64,000 nt of DNA from Spongiihabitans sp965206355 (GCA_965206355.1 OZ242212.1:1550001-1614000), one strand, 5' to 3'. Positions 18,314 to 26,668 are shown, numbered from the stretch's first letter. Numbers and translations: made by a program. The notes: generated by a model from the letters alone, not told the origin.

Positions 18314-19049
18314 GTTAGCAACAAATAGAAATGTCCGGTTTCGTAGCACATAGGTTGTCCGCTTTTGCGTTGATTGCTGGAAGGTTCCCAGAGGGGCCTG
18401 TCCACTACCGGTTGAGCCGCGGACATTAGGCTACAACCGGGGATGCATTTGATACTACCTGATCCAAGGCATCATACCTTGCCAGCTCCCGGGGGCCGTG
18501 GTGAATTGCCAGGGTGTTATCGGGGTAGCGCAGCGCTTTGACCTTCGCCTTCACATAATGACAGCGGTGACGATCTGCTGGTATCTGTAGCTCCCACCCC
18601 GCAAAGTGCACACAACCGTCCTTTCCCACCGTCCGCTCAAAGCGCTCGCACAGGATGTTATCCAATACGCTTAAATCCGGACATGCCACAAAGGCGGAAC
18701 CCGGCCCCGGTGCCGGCTACGATACCGATCCACCGAGCGCATGGCCTCGTCCACGGGAGCGCGGCGGTGGGATATCTGCGATAAGCGTTTATCCATCAGC
18801 GCCTCCACGCCCTCGTCCTCATACCGATCAATGTAGCGGCGAAATGTCCGGTCACAAACCCCCAACAATCGCACCGCCTCCCCCTGGGTGAGACGGCTCC
18901 CCGTCCAGCCCTCATAAGCGCCCTCAAATCTCATCAGTCGGGTCTCTCCTGTAGCCACTCTGTCAGCCTCATAAACTTCCCTCCTCGGGGCCTTATGAGA
19001 ACTGGACAGATCATGTACTACAAGACCGGACAGTTTATGTGTTACTAAC
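18314..19049 (-). mobile_element. Internally deleted ISNCY-type element (right copy)
   Basis: Both ends are present: GTTAGCAACAAATAG at the left and the complement of GTTAGTAACACATAA at the right, each followed by a TGTCCGG motif. The transposase N-terminus (from about 18934) reads MRFEGAYEGWTGSRLTQGEA and RTFRRYIDRYEDEGVEALMD, a helix-turn-helix region, then DKRLSQISHRRAPVDEAM. The integrase core is deleted and the frame jumps to the C-terminal tail shared with the left remnant. I see no target-site duplication. It is a non-functional relic. Confidence 0.8.
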
Positions 19050-19128
19050 ATTGACACCAAAAGAAGGTGGCGATTACAATCGGGTACTATCCTGAGCAGA
19101 AAGCACCTTCTATTACTATTACTTGTAA

Positions 19129-19572
19129 ATGAATAATTTTCTCCAACAGTTTATTGTAAAACTCCAACTCAATACCGTAGTAAATGACGATGGTTATCTC
19201 GTTTGTGCATTTGAAAATGCGCCTTTATTATTGATAAAACAGGAGTCAGCAAGCTATGTGTTATTTTGCTGTCTAGGACAGGCTCCTGTGGATGCTACCC
19301 ATCTTCTTGAGGCTATGCTTTCAGCAAATTTATTTTGGAGAGATACCGCTGGGGCAACCCTATCCCTAGAACCGCATTCCCGCAATATTATTTTCGCTGA
19401 GCAATTTAGTCAGTGCCAATTCGAGAATTATAACCAATTTGAAGTTGCTGTCCTTGAATTTGTCCAGTACACAGAGTACTGGCAAAAGTTAGTTGTCGAA
19501 TTAAAGACGCCTGTAGCAGATGCAGATAGTGCTTCGGATATCACTAGCAATTCCGCCAATATCAAAGTTTAG
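19129..19572 (+). CDS. CesT/Tir-like type III secretion chaperone
   Basis: This acidic 147-residue protein has no signal peptide. Its strand/helix pattern (NNFLQQFIVKLQLN, GYLVCAFENAPLLLIKQE, YVLFCCLGQAP, LLEAMLSANLFW, GATLSLEPHSRNIIF) matches class I type III secretion chaperones, including the ML.ANLFW...G..L.L segment near residues 62-80. Such chaperones dimerise and bind the N-terminus of one effector. It is directly upstream (8 bp) of the clan CE protease, the usual chaperone-effector arrangement. No secretion apparatus genes are in the window. The fold call rests on pattern recognition. Confidence 0.7.
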   Translation: MNNFLQQFIVKLQLNTVVNDDGYLVCAFENAPLLLIKQESASYVLFCCLGQAPVDATHLLEAMLSANLFWRDTAGATLSLEPHSRNIIFAEQFSQCQFENYNQFEVAVLEFVQYTEYWQKLVVELKTPVADADSASDITSNSANIKV

Positions 19573-19580
19573 GGTACTTA

Positions 19581-20894
19581 ATGCCAATCCTCTTATCTCA
19601 AAACATTCAACGTGGGAACCAACAACTGTTTGTTGAGCAAGCACAGCAGAATAACGCAGCAAGCAATGCGGTAGTTGAAGTGCTATTAAGTCCGGGCAAA
19701 TCCTTTTCGCGCAAGGTCTTGAATGCACTGACATTTAACCTTTACGATAAGTTCGTTGAAAATCCCAGGCAGTGGAGAGGTTTTAAAAATGCACTGATTG
19801 CCAGTGCTGATTATCAACAGTTAAGTAATAACACAAATCGCCAACAGATGCTTGATGATATATTGGCGACGTACAGTCACCATTCGGCACTTACTCGAAC
19901 CAAAGCAGTAAATATTCTGGCGGATTTTCAAGCCGTATCAAATGAAAATAAAACAGCCGTTAAGGCGAAGCAGGCTCCGCTCAACGAAAGTCAGTCGTTT
20001 GTGGCGCGCGGGCTAAAAACACTCTATGAACATGCTCGCCCTCTGCATCAAAAAGAGCGGCAACTGTTACAGCAAGCACGAGAGCCTCAAATACCCACCG
20101 ATAAAAGAAAAGCCGTAGAGCAAGTTTTAAAACCAGGTCATGGAATGAGCTCGGCTCCTATCTTGCGTGGGCAACAGGCGATAAAAACCCGTGCCCAAAA
20201 ACAGCAAATGGCTTTCGAATACACCAATATTGGTGTTCATTTTTTACAAGACCCTTTAAGTACTCGACTGCAAAGCATATTAACTTCAGGGCAGTCTAAA
20301 ATTAAACACTTGCAAACCTGTGCCGAGAATGGTCAGCGCGCTATCTTATCAATACCGCTTGGTCTAAAAGATACTTCAGGCATCCTTACAGGATTAAAAG
20401 AAGATCATGTAGTAGAACTGGCGATTGATTTTAATAACAAGAAAATACTGTATCTTGATTCTAAAGCACTGCCACTAGAACAAGCCACTAAACACTATGC
20501 TGGTTCGGGAAATATGCGCCAATCGCTAGAAAATTTTGGACATCAGTTATTTGATTCTAAAGACCAGAGCTGGAATGCCTTGCTAGGAGTGCTAGAACTT
20601 TCCCTACCAAAGCAACAAGGTGCCAATGATTGTGGTGCGTTTACCCATCAATTTACACAACGGCTATGCGATGGTGAGTCAATCGGTGATATTGAGCGTG
20701 CTTTTAATGCCCAGGATCGCGCTAATCTAAGGACTCAATTAGCTCAAAGCATCTTGGTGGATAATTTTAATGATGGTGATGAGATCGATTGCATTGCCGC
20801 AGGGGGAGGTAATTTTTACGCCTCAGCACCCTCTAATTCGAACACTATTCCACCAGATTCAACCTGGGGGGGTGACGATGGCGATGATTTTTAA
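19581..20894 (+). CDS. Clan CE (Ulp1/C48-like) cysteine protease, putative secreted effector
   Basis: The 437-residue protein has a polar, Gln/Asn-rich N-terminal half without a signal peptide, as in type III effectors. The C-terminal catalytic domain (about residues 255-360) carries the clan CE triad: His276 in KEDHVVELAIDF, Asp293 in ILYLDSKA, oxyanion Gln345 and nucleophile Cys351 in QQGANDCGAF. The spacings (His to Asp 17, Gln to Cys 6) equal those of Ulp1/SENP proteases. Bacterial members are deubiquitinases, deSUMOylases, deNEDDylases or YopJ-type acetyltransferases injected into eukaryotic cells. The tail (about residues 405-437) is Gly/Ser/Asp-rich. The adjacent CesT-like chaperone supports secretion. 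Which eukaryotic modifier it acts on is unknown. Confidence 0.8.
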   Translation: MPILLSQNIQRGNQQLFVEQAQQNNAASNAVVEVLLSPGKSFSRKVLNALTFNLYDKFVENPRQWRGFKNALIASADYQQLSNNTNRQQMLDDILATYSHHSALTRTKAVNILADFQAVSNENKTAVKAKQAPLNESQSFVARGLKTLYEHARPLHQKERQLLQQAREPQIPTDKRKAVEQVLKPGHGMSSAPILRGQQAIKTRAQKQQMAFEYTNIGVHFLQDPLSTRLQSILTSGQSKIKHLQTCAENGQRAILSIPLGLKDTSGILTGLKEDHVVELAIDFNNKKILYLDSKALPLEQATKHYAGSGNMRQSLENFGHQLFDSKDQSWNALLGVLELSLPKQQGANDCGAFTHQFTQRLCDGESIGDIERAFNAQDRANLRTQLAQSILVDNFNDGDEIDCIAAGGGNFYASAPSNSNTIPPDSTWGGDDGDDF

Positions 20895-21060
20895 TTAAGT
20901 TTATCGTGTCATTCCAATAGTAGGCCACTGCCTGAGGGCCGTGGATTACTGGAACAAGATGTCGATAGTGTCGGGCTGGCTTGACCCCGTCCAGTGGATG
21001 CCAGTGTGGTGATATTGTCATACAGAAAAAACAAACCGCTCGCGGAGCGAGCGATCCGAT
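20895..21060. other. Intergenic repeat region before first array element
   Basis: There is no gene. Bases 20912-20960 contain an imperfect inverted repeat (ATTCCAATAG... against ...ATTACTGGAA). From about 21037 the sequence enters the GCGAGCGATCCGATCT palindrome arm that precedes repeat element E1. Confidence 0.5.
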
Positions 21061-21205
21061 CTGACGGCAGCCGACAATGAGTATTGCCTTTGTGAGACTA
21101 CGACGCTTCGCGCTCCGTCTAACAAAGACAATCAACGGGAAATTTTTAAATGACCTTACAGGTAATCTCATGTTAAAAACTCCCGTTATTGTCGGCTGCC
21201 GTTAG
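21061..21205. repeat. Array element E1 (145 bp, nested inverted repeats)
   Basis: This is the first of a family of near-identical non-coding elements found at cassette ends. The outer arms are TGACGGCAGCCGACAAT and ATTGTCGGCTGCCGTTA. Inside are two further stem-loops: one closing on GACGCTTCGCG, the other pairing AACGGGA with TCCCGTT. The left outer core (ATCTGAC here, ATCTAAC elsewhere) and the right GTTAGCT resemble the attC cores RYYYAAC and GTTRRRY. It marks the left end of the cassette array. Confidence 0.8.
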
Positions 21206-21234
21206 CTGCTAGTCAATCTACCAATTCCTTTTTT

Positions 21235-22233
21235 ATGACTAAGGTGGCAATTCAGAAGTCCCCAATCCCAATAGTTTGGATTGATACGTCAGTTATTTCG
21301 AATATGACCCAAGCAAGAGAGAATCCGGGCAAGCTCGAAGATGTACAACTACAGAGAATCAAAAACCTATCTCGAAATATTCGGGAGGCATCTCGAAAGG
21401 GAAAGGTAATTTGCCCCTTGGCAAACCAGGAAATTGAGATCTGGATTGATAGAGATGCCTGGTTGGATACCATTCATGATCTTGGTCTCGGAATCACATG
21501 CGTTTCACCAAAAGCTATACAAGATAGCCAGTTATATGCGGCTATGGATTCTTACGCTAAAAGCGATCCTGAAATTAAACTTAGTTATTTGGATATGTTC
21601 CATCGTGATCCAGTTGTAGAACTTTTTGAAACATTAAATCAGCCAGTCTATGTCACCGTCCGTCACGGCGTACACATGGGCGCTGAATATCAGAAAACTT
21701 CGAAGGAGAAGTTGCTAATTAAATTGAATGAACAACGTGAAAAGAATGTTCGGAGGGGTACTGAGTATCAGCAACAACTCGAATACGAATTAGTGGGTAA
21801 GTTAGAGGCACTATTGATTGCATTAAAAGACTATGCGTCAGGAAATTATAGTCCTGATGAACATATGAATATTATGTTCAGTAGAGCAGAGTTAGCGAAA
21901 CAACTTGATCACCTGTCATTTCGAAGTGGAAGGCAACAAGAATTAACAGACTTAATAGATTTTTACAAATCACCCTATAATTCATGTATACCTCACACTA
22001 ATGTAAGTGCGAGAATGTTTGCAAAGATCATGGTAGACCCCCAAACAATCAAATCTGGTGATCCGAACGACATTGAGCACGCGGCGTCGATGATTTCTTA
22101 TGTGGATTTATTTATAACAGATAAACATTGGCGAACGTTTCTTCGTAAAGAAGAGTTGGACAAAACCTATAAAACTAGCATTTGTTATATTGGAGACACG
22201 GAAGAAATCGATGAATTTTTTGCTGTTTTATAA
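21235..22233 (+). CDS. PIN-like domain protein (putative nuclease), cassette gene
   Basis: The 332-residue protein has an N-terminal strand with an acidic residue, IVWIDTSVISNM (Asp17). The C-terminal segment SGDPNDIEHAASMISYVDLFITDKHW has the acidic D-x-x-D-x-E-H-A and FITDK features of PIN-type metal-dependent RNases. A long charged helical insert occupies about residues 150-230. PIN-like proteins of this size occur in toxin and phage-defence settings. It lies alone between E1 and an attC site, so it is probably a single-gene cassette. The nuclease activity is inferred. Confidence 0.6.
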   Translation: MTKVAIQKSPIPIVWIDTSVISNMTQARENPGKLEDVQLQRIKNLSRNIREASRKGKVICPLANQEIEIWIDRDAWLDTIHDLGLGITCVSPKAIQDSQLYAAMDSYAKSDPEIKLSYLDMFHRDPVVELFETLNQPVYVTVRHGVHMGAEYQKTSKEKLLIKLNEQREKNVRRGTEYQQQLEYELVGKLEALLIALKDYASGNYSPDEHMNIMFSRAELAKQLDHLSFRSGRQQELTDLIDFYKSPYNSCIPHTNVSARMFAKIMVDPQTIKSGDPNDIEHAASMISYVDLFITDKHWRTFLRKEELDKTYKTSICYIGDTEEIDEFFAVL

Positions 22234-22240
22234 GAACGCA

Positions 22241-22312
22241 ACTAACAAGCGCATGCAACGGACTGCCAAACCGCTACGCGCTTTGTCAGCCGCTGATGCG
22301 AGGCGTTAGACT
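22241..22312 (+). repeat. attC site (cassette recombination site)
   Basis: This roughly 72-bp site begins CTAACAAGCGCATGC and ends GATGCGAGGCGTTAGAC. The outer arms GCGCATGCAACGG and the later CGCTGATGCG are complementary, and the centre pairs GACTGCCAAA with CTTTGTCAGC. The cores ACTAAC and GTTAGAC fit attC 5' and 3' cores. Confidence 0.85.
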
Positions 22313-22334
22313 TTACAAGCGAGAGGGAATAGTA

Positions 22335-22631
22335 ATGACTGAAAATGAAAATGTAGTAAATGACAGCTAAGATGTTGGGTTTAAATGGTGGAGTATATGG
22401 GCGTGGCTTGGGTTAACTTTAGACAATCTGTATATGCTTGGTGCGCTTAGTGAGTTAGCAGGTTTAGCAGTTGTGTTAATTGCAGTTAATACAGTCTTAA
22501 TGATAATGATATTAAAATTTAACAAATATGCATTTCTGATTGCGACCATAATAAGCCTTAACCCATTGCTGTGGATAATAAATGGAATTTATTTAAAAAA
22601 TCGCTGGAATCATCAGAAAGTAAATAATTGA
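22335..22631 (+). pseudogene. Small membrane protein cassette gene with in-frame TAA
   Basis: Reading from ATG 22335 gives MTENENVVNDS, then a TAA at 22368-22370. The same frame continues without interruption to a stop at 22629-22631, encoding about 86 more residues with two hydrophobic helices (LAVVLIAVNTVLMIMIL and FLIATIISLNPLLWIING). The full frame would be a 98-residue two-helix membrane protein. A nonsense mutation is the simplest reading; internal re-initiation at ATG 22434 would still give a 65-residue product. Its stop overlaps the next ORF. Confidence 0.6.
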
Positions 22632-22633
22632 TA

Positions 22634-23728
22634 ATGAGTGGTTCCATGATAAATCTAAAAGAAAGTGTTCCTAATAAAAGGGATGGAAAATATCAAATTT
22701 TCTTCTTGAGTTTCATTGTTTGGTTTATTATTTCCTTTACACAGAATGCTATTGCTAAAGAACCGATTTATATTGATCTTAGTAAAACATTCGGGTTTAT
22801 CATGGGACAAAGGTTCAGCCTTAATCGAATAAAGGCTGAATACCCAACACTGTCATCTCAGATAAAAATGGCAGAGCTTGAATTTAATAGCGCTTTTGGG
22901 TCTTCTGAAAAAAATATTGAAAAAGAATTGAAGGATTTATTTAAGGATAAATATCCTGGGTATATCTCAACAATGAGAAAGCAATTAGATACCACTCTCA
23001 AATCACAGCAAATAACTCAGGACATCGCAGTTCAATTTCTTGAGGAAGTAAAATTAAGAGCAGCGGGAGAAATACCTTCACCAATGCTTGAAACTCTTTT
23101 GATTTATCAATTTAAAGAAAGACCTGCTACTGAGTTTTCACGCGGTTTCAAGAATATTTACCGAACAAAAGGGCACTCCAAATCTAAAGGGTTAGACTTT
23201 CAAATTGAGTACCCAAGAAGTTGGTCGAAACGAGAGGGAAAGAGGCCTAATGTAATTAAGTATTTTAGTAGCAACAATGGAAGAGGGCCTGCTGGAGCGT
23301 TGATAATGACGCGAGATCTTGTAAAAGAAGCACAAGGCGAATTAACGCGCCAAGAGATTAATGCGCTTCAAACTTTAGAGGGGAGTAAAGAATTAGCATT
23401 GGACGTGTTTTCGCAAAGTAGCCTCATAGAGATGGCTGACGGAATGGGCATGAGCAATGTTCGAAGTATAAATGCCAAAAGAATTGTAATAGATCGTTGG
23501 CCAGGAGCGGTGCTTGATTTTATAGGCGATGCACAACGGTTGGATATCAATATAACGATGTATAATAGGATGTATATCGCTATATACAAGAATTACATGG
23601 TTTTCTTGCAATGTCAGGTTACGAAAATGCCAAATGAGACAACGGAAGAATTAAGAACTAAAATATCTCAATTTGATCCACTGTTTCGGCTTATGGCCAA
23701 CAGCCTAGTAATACAAAGTCAATATTAA
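22634..23728 (+). CDS. Hypothetical exported protein, cassette gene
   Basis: This roughly 364-residue protein has an N-terminal hydrophobic segment (FFLSFIVWFIISFTQNAIA) that looks like a signal peptide cleaved near AKE. The mature part has a helical first half (about residues 60-170) and an alpha/beta second half with DFQIEYPRSWSKREG, resembling the start of a lipoprotein-like PsbP/LpqN-type fold. Family not recognised. Starts at ATG 22634 or ATG 22646 are possible; a TTG at 22628 overlaps the upstream stop. It is co-oriented with the preceding cassette gene with no attC between them, so the two may share a cassette. Confidence 0.65.
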   Translation: MSGSMINLKESVPNKRDGKYQIFFLSFIVWFIISFTQNAIAKEPIYIDLSKTFGFIMGQRFSLNRIKAEYPTLSSQIKMAELEFNSAFGSSEKNIEKELKDLFKDKYPGYISTMRKQLDTTLKSQQITQDIAVQFLEEVKLRAAGEIPSPMLETLLIYQFKERPATEFSRGFKNIYRTKGHSKSKGLDFQIEYPRSWSKREGKRPNVIKYFSSNNGRGPAGALIMTRDLVKEAQGELTRQEINALQTLEGSKELALDVFSQSSLIEMADGMGMSNVRSINAKRIVIDRWPGAVLDFIGDAQRLDINITMYNRMYIAIYKNYMVFLQCQVTKMPNETTEELRTKISQFDPLFRLMANSLVIQSQY

Positions 23729-23730
23729 AA

Positions 23731-23817
23731 GTCTAACAAAAACATGCACTCGGACAAAATAAAGCTACGCCGCTTCGCTCTGCAACTTTATTTTTCCGGT
23801 GATGTTAAGCGTTAGAT
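23731..23817 (+). repeat. attC site
   Basis: It begins GTCTAACAAAAACATGC and ends GATGTTAAGCGTTAGATC. The cores AGTCTAAC and GTTAGATC match the attC consensus. Inner complementarity is ACTCGGACAAAATAAAG against CTTTATTTTTCCGGTGA. It is directly followed by a palindrome and repeat element E2. Confidence 0.85.
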
Positions 23818-23990
23818 CGGATCGCTCGCTCCGCGAGCGATCCGATCTAACGGCAGCCGACAATGAGTATTGCCTTTGTGAGACTACGACGCTTCGCGCT
23901 CCGTCTAACAAAGACAATCAACGGGAAATTTTTAAATGACCTTACAGGTAATCTCATGTTAAAAACTCCCGTTATTGTCGGCTGCCGTTA
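23811..23990. repeat. Gene-less mini-cassette: 41-bp palindrome plus element E2
   Basis: Bases 23811-23851 form a perfect 19-bp inverted repeat with a TCC loop (arms start GTTAGATCGGATCGCTCGC). Its two ends coincide with attC core motifs. E2 (23848-23990) follows, with outer arms TAACGGCAGCCGACAAT and ATTGTCGGCTGCCGTTA, and is nearly identical to E1. Between the G/TT of the preceding attC and that of E2 there is no ORF. The unit therefore looks like a cassette of about 176 bp made only of recombination-site-like DNA. Confidence 0.75.
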
Positions 23991-24020
23991 TGTATTATAA
24001 ATATATCGAGGTTTAATCTT

Positions 24021-24581
24021 ATGAAATTTTTAATAATTGGGCTTTTAGCTTGGTCTGTTATTCATCTTATACCCTCATGTGGCATCGCGTTAAAAAATTC
24101 TTTGATAAGTCACTTTGGAGAAGGTATATATAAAGCAATATTTTCACTATCAATTATTCTTTCGCTAGTTTTAATTGTCTGGGGTTGGCGCAGTGTAACT
24201 CCAATTTATTTGTACCATCTTCCCGAATTTGTTAAACCTATATCATTGGTACTTCTCTTTATAGGTTTTATTTTATTTGGTGCTACACCTTGTAAAACAA
24301 GAATCAAGAGGATTATCCGGCATCCTCAGATGCTTAGTGTTGTTCTGTGGTCTGTAGCACATTTATTAGTTAATAGTGACTCGCGGTCAGTTATTTTATT
24401 TGGTGCTTTGGGGTGCTGGGCGATATTAGAAATGATATTTATCAACAGACGGGAAGGGGTATGGAAAAAGCCTGAACTTCCGAGTTGGAAGCAAGAAATA
24501 AAGTGCTGTGCTATAGGCTTAGCAATGTTTATTGTAGTAGTTTTACTCCATCCTTATATTGCCGGAGTTCCTATCATATGA
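24021..24581 (+). CDS. NnrU family membrane protein, cassette gene
   Basis: The 186-residue protein has five to six membrane helices. The NnrU signature is in IIRHPQMLSVVLWSVAHLLV followed by NSDSRSVILFGALGCWAILE and the RREG turn. NnrU proteins are membrane proteins linked to NO/denitrification in some bacteria and to carotenoid isomerases (Z-ISO) in plants. The role here is unknown. It is preceded by E2 and followed by an attC, so it is a single-gene cassette. Confidence 0.85.
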   Translation: MKFLIIGLLAWSVIHLIPSCGIALKNSLISHFGEGIYKAIFSLSIILSLVLIVWGWRSVTPIYLYHLPEFVKPISLVLLFIGFILFGATPCKTRIKRIIRHPQMLSVVLWSVAHLLVNSDSRSVILFGALGCWAILEMIFINRREGVWKKPELPSWKQEIKCCAIGLAMFIVVVLLHPYIAGVPII

Positions 24582-24582
24582 T

Positions 24583-24641
24583 ACATAACAAATCATTCCA
24601 GCGGACCGCTAACGCGGCGGCTGAATTTAGACATTATACGC
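24583..24641 (+). repeat. attC site
   Basis: It begins ACATAACAAATCATTCC and ends GAATTTAGACATTATACG. The centre is CAGCGGACCGCTAACGCGG, which folds on itself. The 3' core has A in place of the usual G. It is nearly identical to the site at 29624-29682. Confidence 0.75.
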
Positions 24642-24657
24642 AAAAAATAGGAAGCAC

Positions 24658-25488
24658 ATGGTGAAAGAAGAATTTGAATCACAACTGAAAGAGTTTGTCG
24701 AAGGACTGCAAGACCATATCAGTACCAAAGATGGTCAATGGACTGTCAAAGGATTCATAGATGTGTTCCAAAACATCTATACCATTTCTTCAGATACCAA
24801 GATTATTTCAAAGATCTTGGAAATTCACCTATTCCCCAAAATTATGGAATTTGCAAGAAAATATGGATATAAAATAGTTCTAGCAGAACACCAGAATTAT
24901 TATCCTGATATTTCATTTGTAAAAGCAGAGGATGAGAGTATTAAATTTGCTGTGGATTTCAAAACCACATATCGAAACCCCAAGAAGCCATATTTATGTA
25001 ATGGGTTTACATTAGGTTCGCATGGTAAATATTTTGAAGACCGCACAAGCACAAAAAACATACAGTTCCCCTATGGAGAATATTCAGGGCACTTTTGTCT
25101 TGGCATTGTCTATGATCGCGCTGATGGCGCATCTATAGACGAAACAGCGAGCCATAATATCAAAGACTTACAATCTATAGCTTCAGTGGTAAGTGGGTTT
25201 CAGTTTTTCGTGGCTGAAAAATGGAGTATTGCCAGTGATAAAAGTGGAAGTGGTAATACCGCAAATATAGGAAGCATTAACAATATAGATGATATTATTA
25301 ACGGTAATGGGATGTTTTCAAACCTTGGTGAATCTTGGTTTGATGATTACTGGATGAATTACAATAAAATCACTATTACTGACGGTAAAAGTAGAACCAA
25401 AAAGATCACCTCATTAAAAGATTTTGTTGTTTACAGGAAAGGGGACGTTTCTAAAATCGTCCCAAAACATAACAAAGCACCTAAATAG
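24658..25488 (+). CDS. EcoRV-type type II restriction endonuclease
   Basis: The 276-residue endonuclease aligns by eye with R.EcoRV across its length. The catalytic PD-(D/E)xK set is Asp84 (NYYPDISF), Asp100 and Lys102 (AVDFKTTYRN), with the same 16-residue spacing as EcoRV Asp74/Asp90/Lys92. The DNA-recognition loop segment is SGSGNTANIGSI, matching the EcoRV recognition loop. This predicts cleavage at GATATC or a close relative. It has an about 25-residue N-terminal extension over EcoRV. It lies 8 bp upstream of its methylase, in tandem, between two attC sites. Confidence 0.92.
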   Translation: MVKEEFESQLKEFVEGLQDHISTKDGQWTVKGFIDVFQNIYTISSDTKIISKILEIHLFPKIMEFARKYGYKIVLAEHQNYYPDISFVKAEDESIKFAVDFKTTYRNPKKPYLCNGFTLGSHGKYFEDRTSTKNIQFPYGEYSGHFCLGIVYDRADGASIDETASHNIKDLQSIASVVSGFQFFVAEKWSIASDKSGSGNTANIGSINNIDDIINGNGMFSNLGESWFDDYWMNYNKITITDGKSRTKKITSLKDFVVYRKGDVSKIVPKHNKAPK

Positions 25489-25496
25489 GCGAGTTC

Positions 25497-26408
25497 ATGA
25501 AAGTAAATGTACCACCGATAAAGTCGCAGGGAATAAAAACCAAGCTAGTGCCCTGGATAAATACGATTGTCCCACATGAATTTGATGGTAAATGGGTAGA
25601 GCCATTTATGGGCACTGGTGTCGTGGCATTTAACCTTGCCCCAAAATATGCCTTATTGTGCGATACAAATCCACACTTGATTAATTTTTACCAAGCAATA
25701 GCAGATAAAGAAATAACTCCCGAGATTGTTAAAGAATATCTAAACAAAGAAGGTGCTTTGCTTCTTGATGTGGGAGAGTCTCATTATTACGAGATAAGAG
25801 AAAGGTTTAATGAAAAGCATCAGCCTTTGGATTTTTTATTTTTAAATAGAGCAGGGTTTAATGGGATGATTCGCTTTAATAGAAAAGGTGGTTTCAATAT
25901 ACCTTTTTGTAAAAAACCTCAAAGATTTGCACAGGCTTATGTGACCAAAATTGTTAATCAGGTTTCTTATGTAAGCCGTTTATTATGGGCAAAGGAATTT
26001 GAGTTCAAGTGCCAATCATTTGAAGAAACTATTTCTCAGGCAACGTCATCGGATATTATTTATTCTGACCCTCCTTATGTAGGTAGGCATGTAGAGTATT
26101 TTAATGGCTGGGATGAAGAGCGAGAAAACAACCTATTTAATATTTTATCTCAATCAGAGAGCAAATTTGTTTTATCAACTTGGCATCACAACGATTTTCG
26201 TAAAAATGAATATATTGAATCTTTGTGGAGTCAGTTCAATATTTTGACAAGAGAGCATTTTTATCACGTAGGTGGCAGTGAAAAAAACCGAAACCCAATG
26301 ATTGAAGCCATTATTACAAACTACGATACATCAATTTATGAAAACCAAGAACAGGAAAGGCAGGAGCAATTAGTGTTACTAGAGGAGCAAGCAGCATACA
26401 GCGTATAA
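25497..26408 (+). CDS. EcoRV-type adenine-N6 DNA methyltransferase
   Basis: The 303-residue Dam/D12-class methyltransferase has the start VPPIKSQGIKTKLVPWI, SAM motif I VEPFMGTGVVAFN, LNRAGFNGMIRFNRKGGFN, and the catalytic DPPY motif in IYSDPPYVGRHVEYFN. These blocks match M.EcoRV closely. It protects the host from the upstream nuclease by methylating adenine in the shared site. It ends inside the start of the next attC. In the EcoRV plasmid system the R and M genes are, as I recall, divergent; here they run in tandem. Confidence 0.93.
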   Translation: MKVNVPPIKSQGIKTKLVPWINTIVPHEFDGKWVEPFMGTGVVAFNLAPKYALLCDTNPHLINFYQAIADKEITPEIVKEYLNKEGALLLDVGESHYYEIRERFNEKHQPLDFLFLNRAGFNGMIRFNRKGGFNIPFCKKPQRFAQAYVTKIVNQVSYVSRLLWAKEFEFKCQSFEETISQATSSDIIYSDPPYVGRHVEYFNGWDEERENNLFNILSQSESKFVLSTWHHNDFRKNEYIESLWSQFNILTREHFYHVGGSEKNRNPMIEAIITNYDTSIYENQEQERQEQLVLLEEQAAYSV

Positions 26409-26475
26409 CAAGGCGCTGTACTCGGACAATTTTTCCGCTACGCTCCAAAATTTCCGGTGAGCTTGGTCGTTAGAT
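26403..26475 (+). repeat. attC site
   Basis: It begins GTATAACAAGGCGCTGTAC and ends GAGCTTGGTCGTTAGATC, with inner pairing of CGGACAATTTTTCCG-type arms. It overlaps the stop codon region of the methylase gene. The palindromic mini-cassette E3 follows immediately. Confidence 0.85.
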
Positions 26476-26646
26476 CGGACCGCTCGCTCCGCGAGCGATC
26501 CGGTCTAACGGTGGCCGACAATGCGTATTGCCTTTGTGATACTACGACGCTTCGCGCTCCGCCTAACAAAGACAATCAATGGGAAATTTTTAAATGACCT
26601 TACAGGTAATCTCATGCTAAAATCCCGCTACTGTCGGTTGTCGTTA
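26469..26646. repeat. Gene-less mini-cassette with element E3 (diverged copy)
   Basis: The palindrome at 26469-26509 has the same design as at 23811 but with two base changes between its arms. E3 (26506-26646) has arms TAACGGTGGCCGACAAT and CTGTCGGTTGTCGTTA. It is the most diverged full-length copy, which shows that the palindromic structure is partly retained while sequence drifts. Confidence 0.75.
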
Positions 26647-26668
26647 TCTACCAAAAAGAATTTAAGTT

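Noticed and set aside
20845..21171. Minus-strand ORF beginning MRLPVRSFKNFPL, repeated at 30148-30441 and 50104-50307
   Set aside because: It lies inside the E elements. Small indels between copies (for example in E6) change its frame, so it is a by-product of a conserved non-coding repeat, not a gene.
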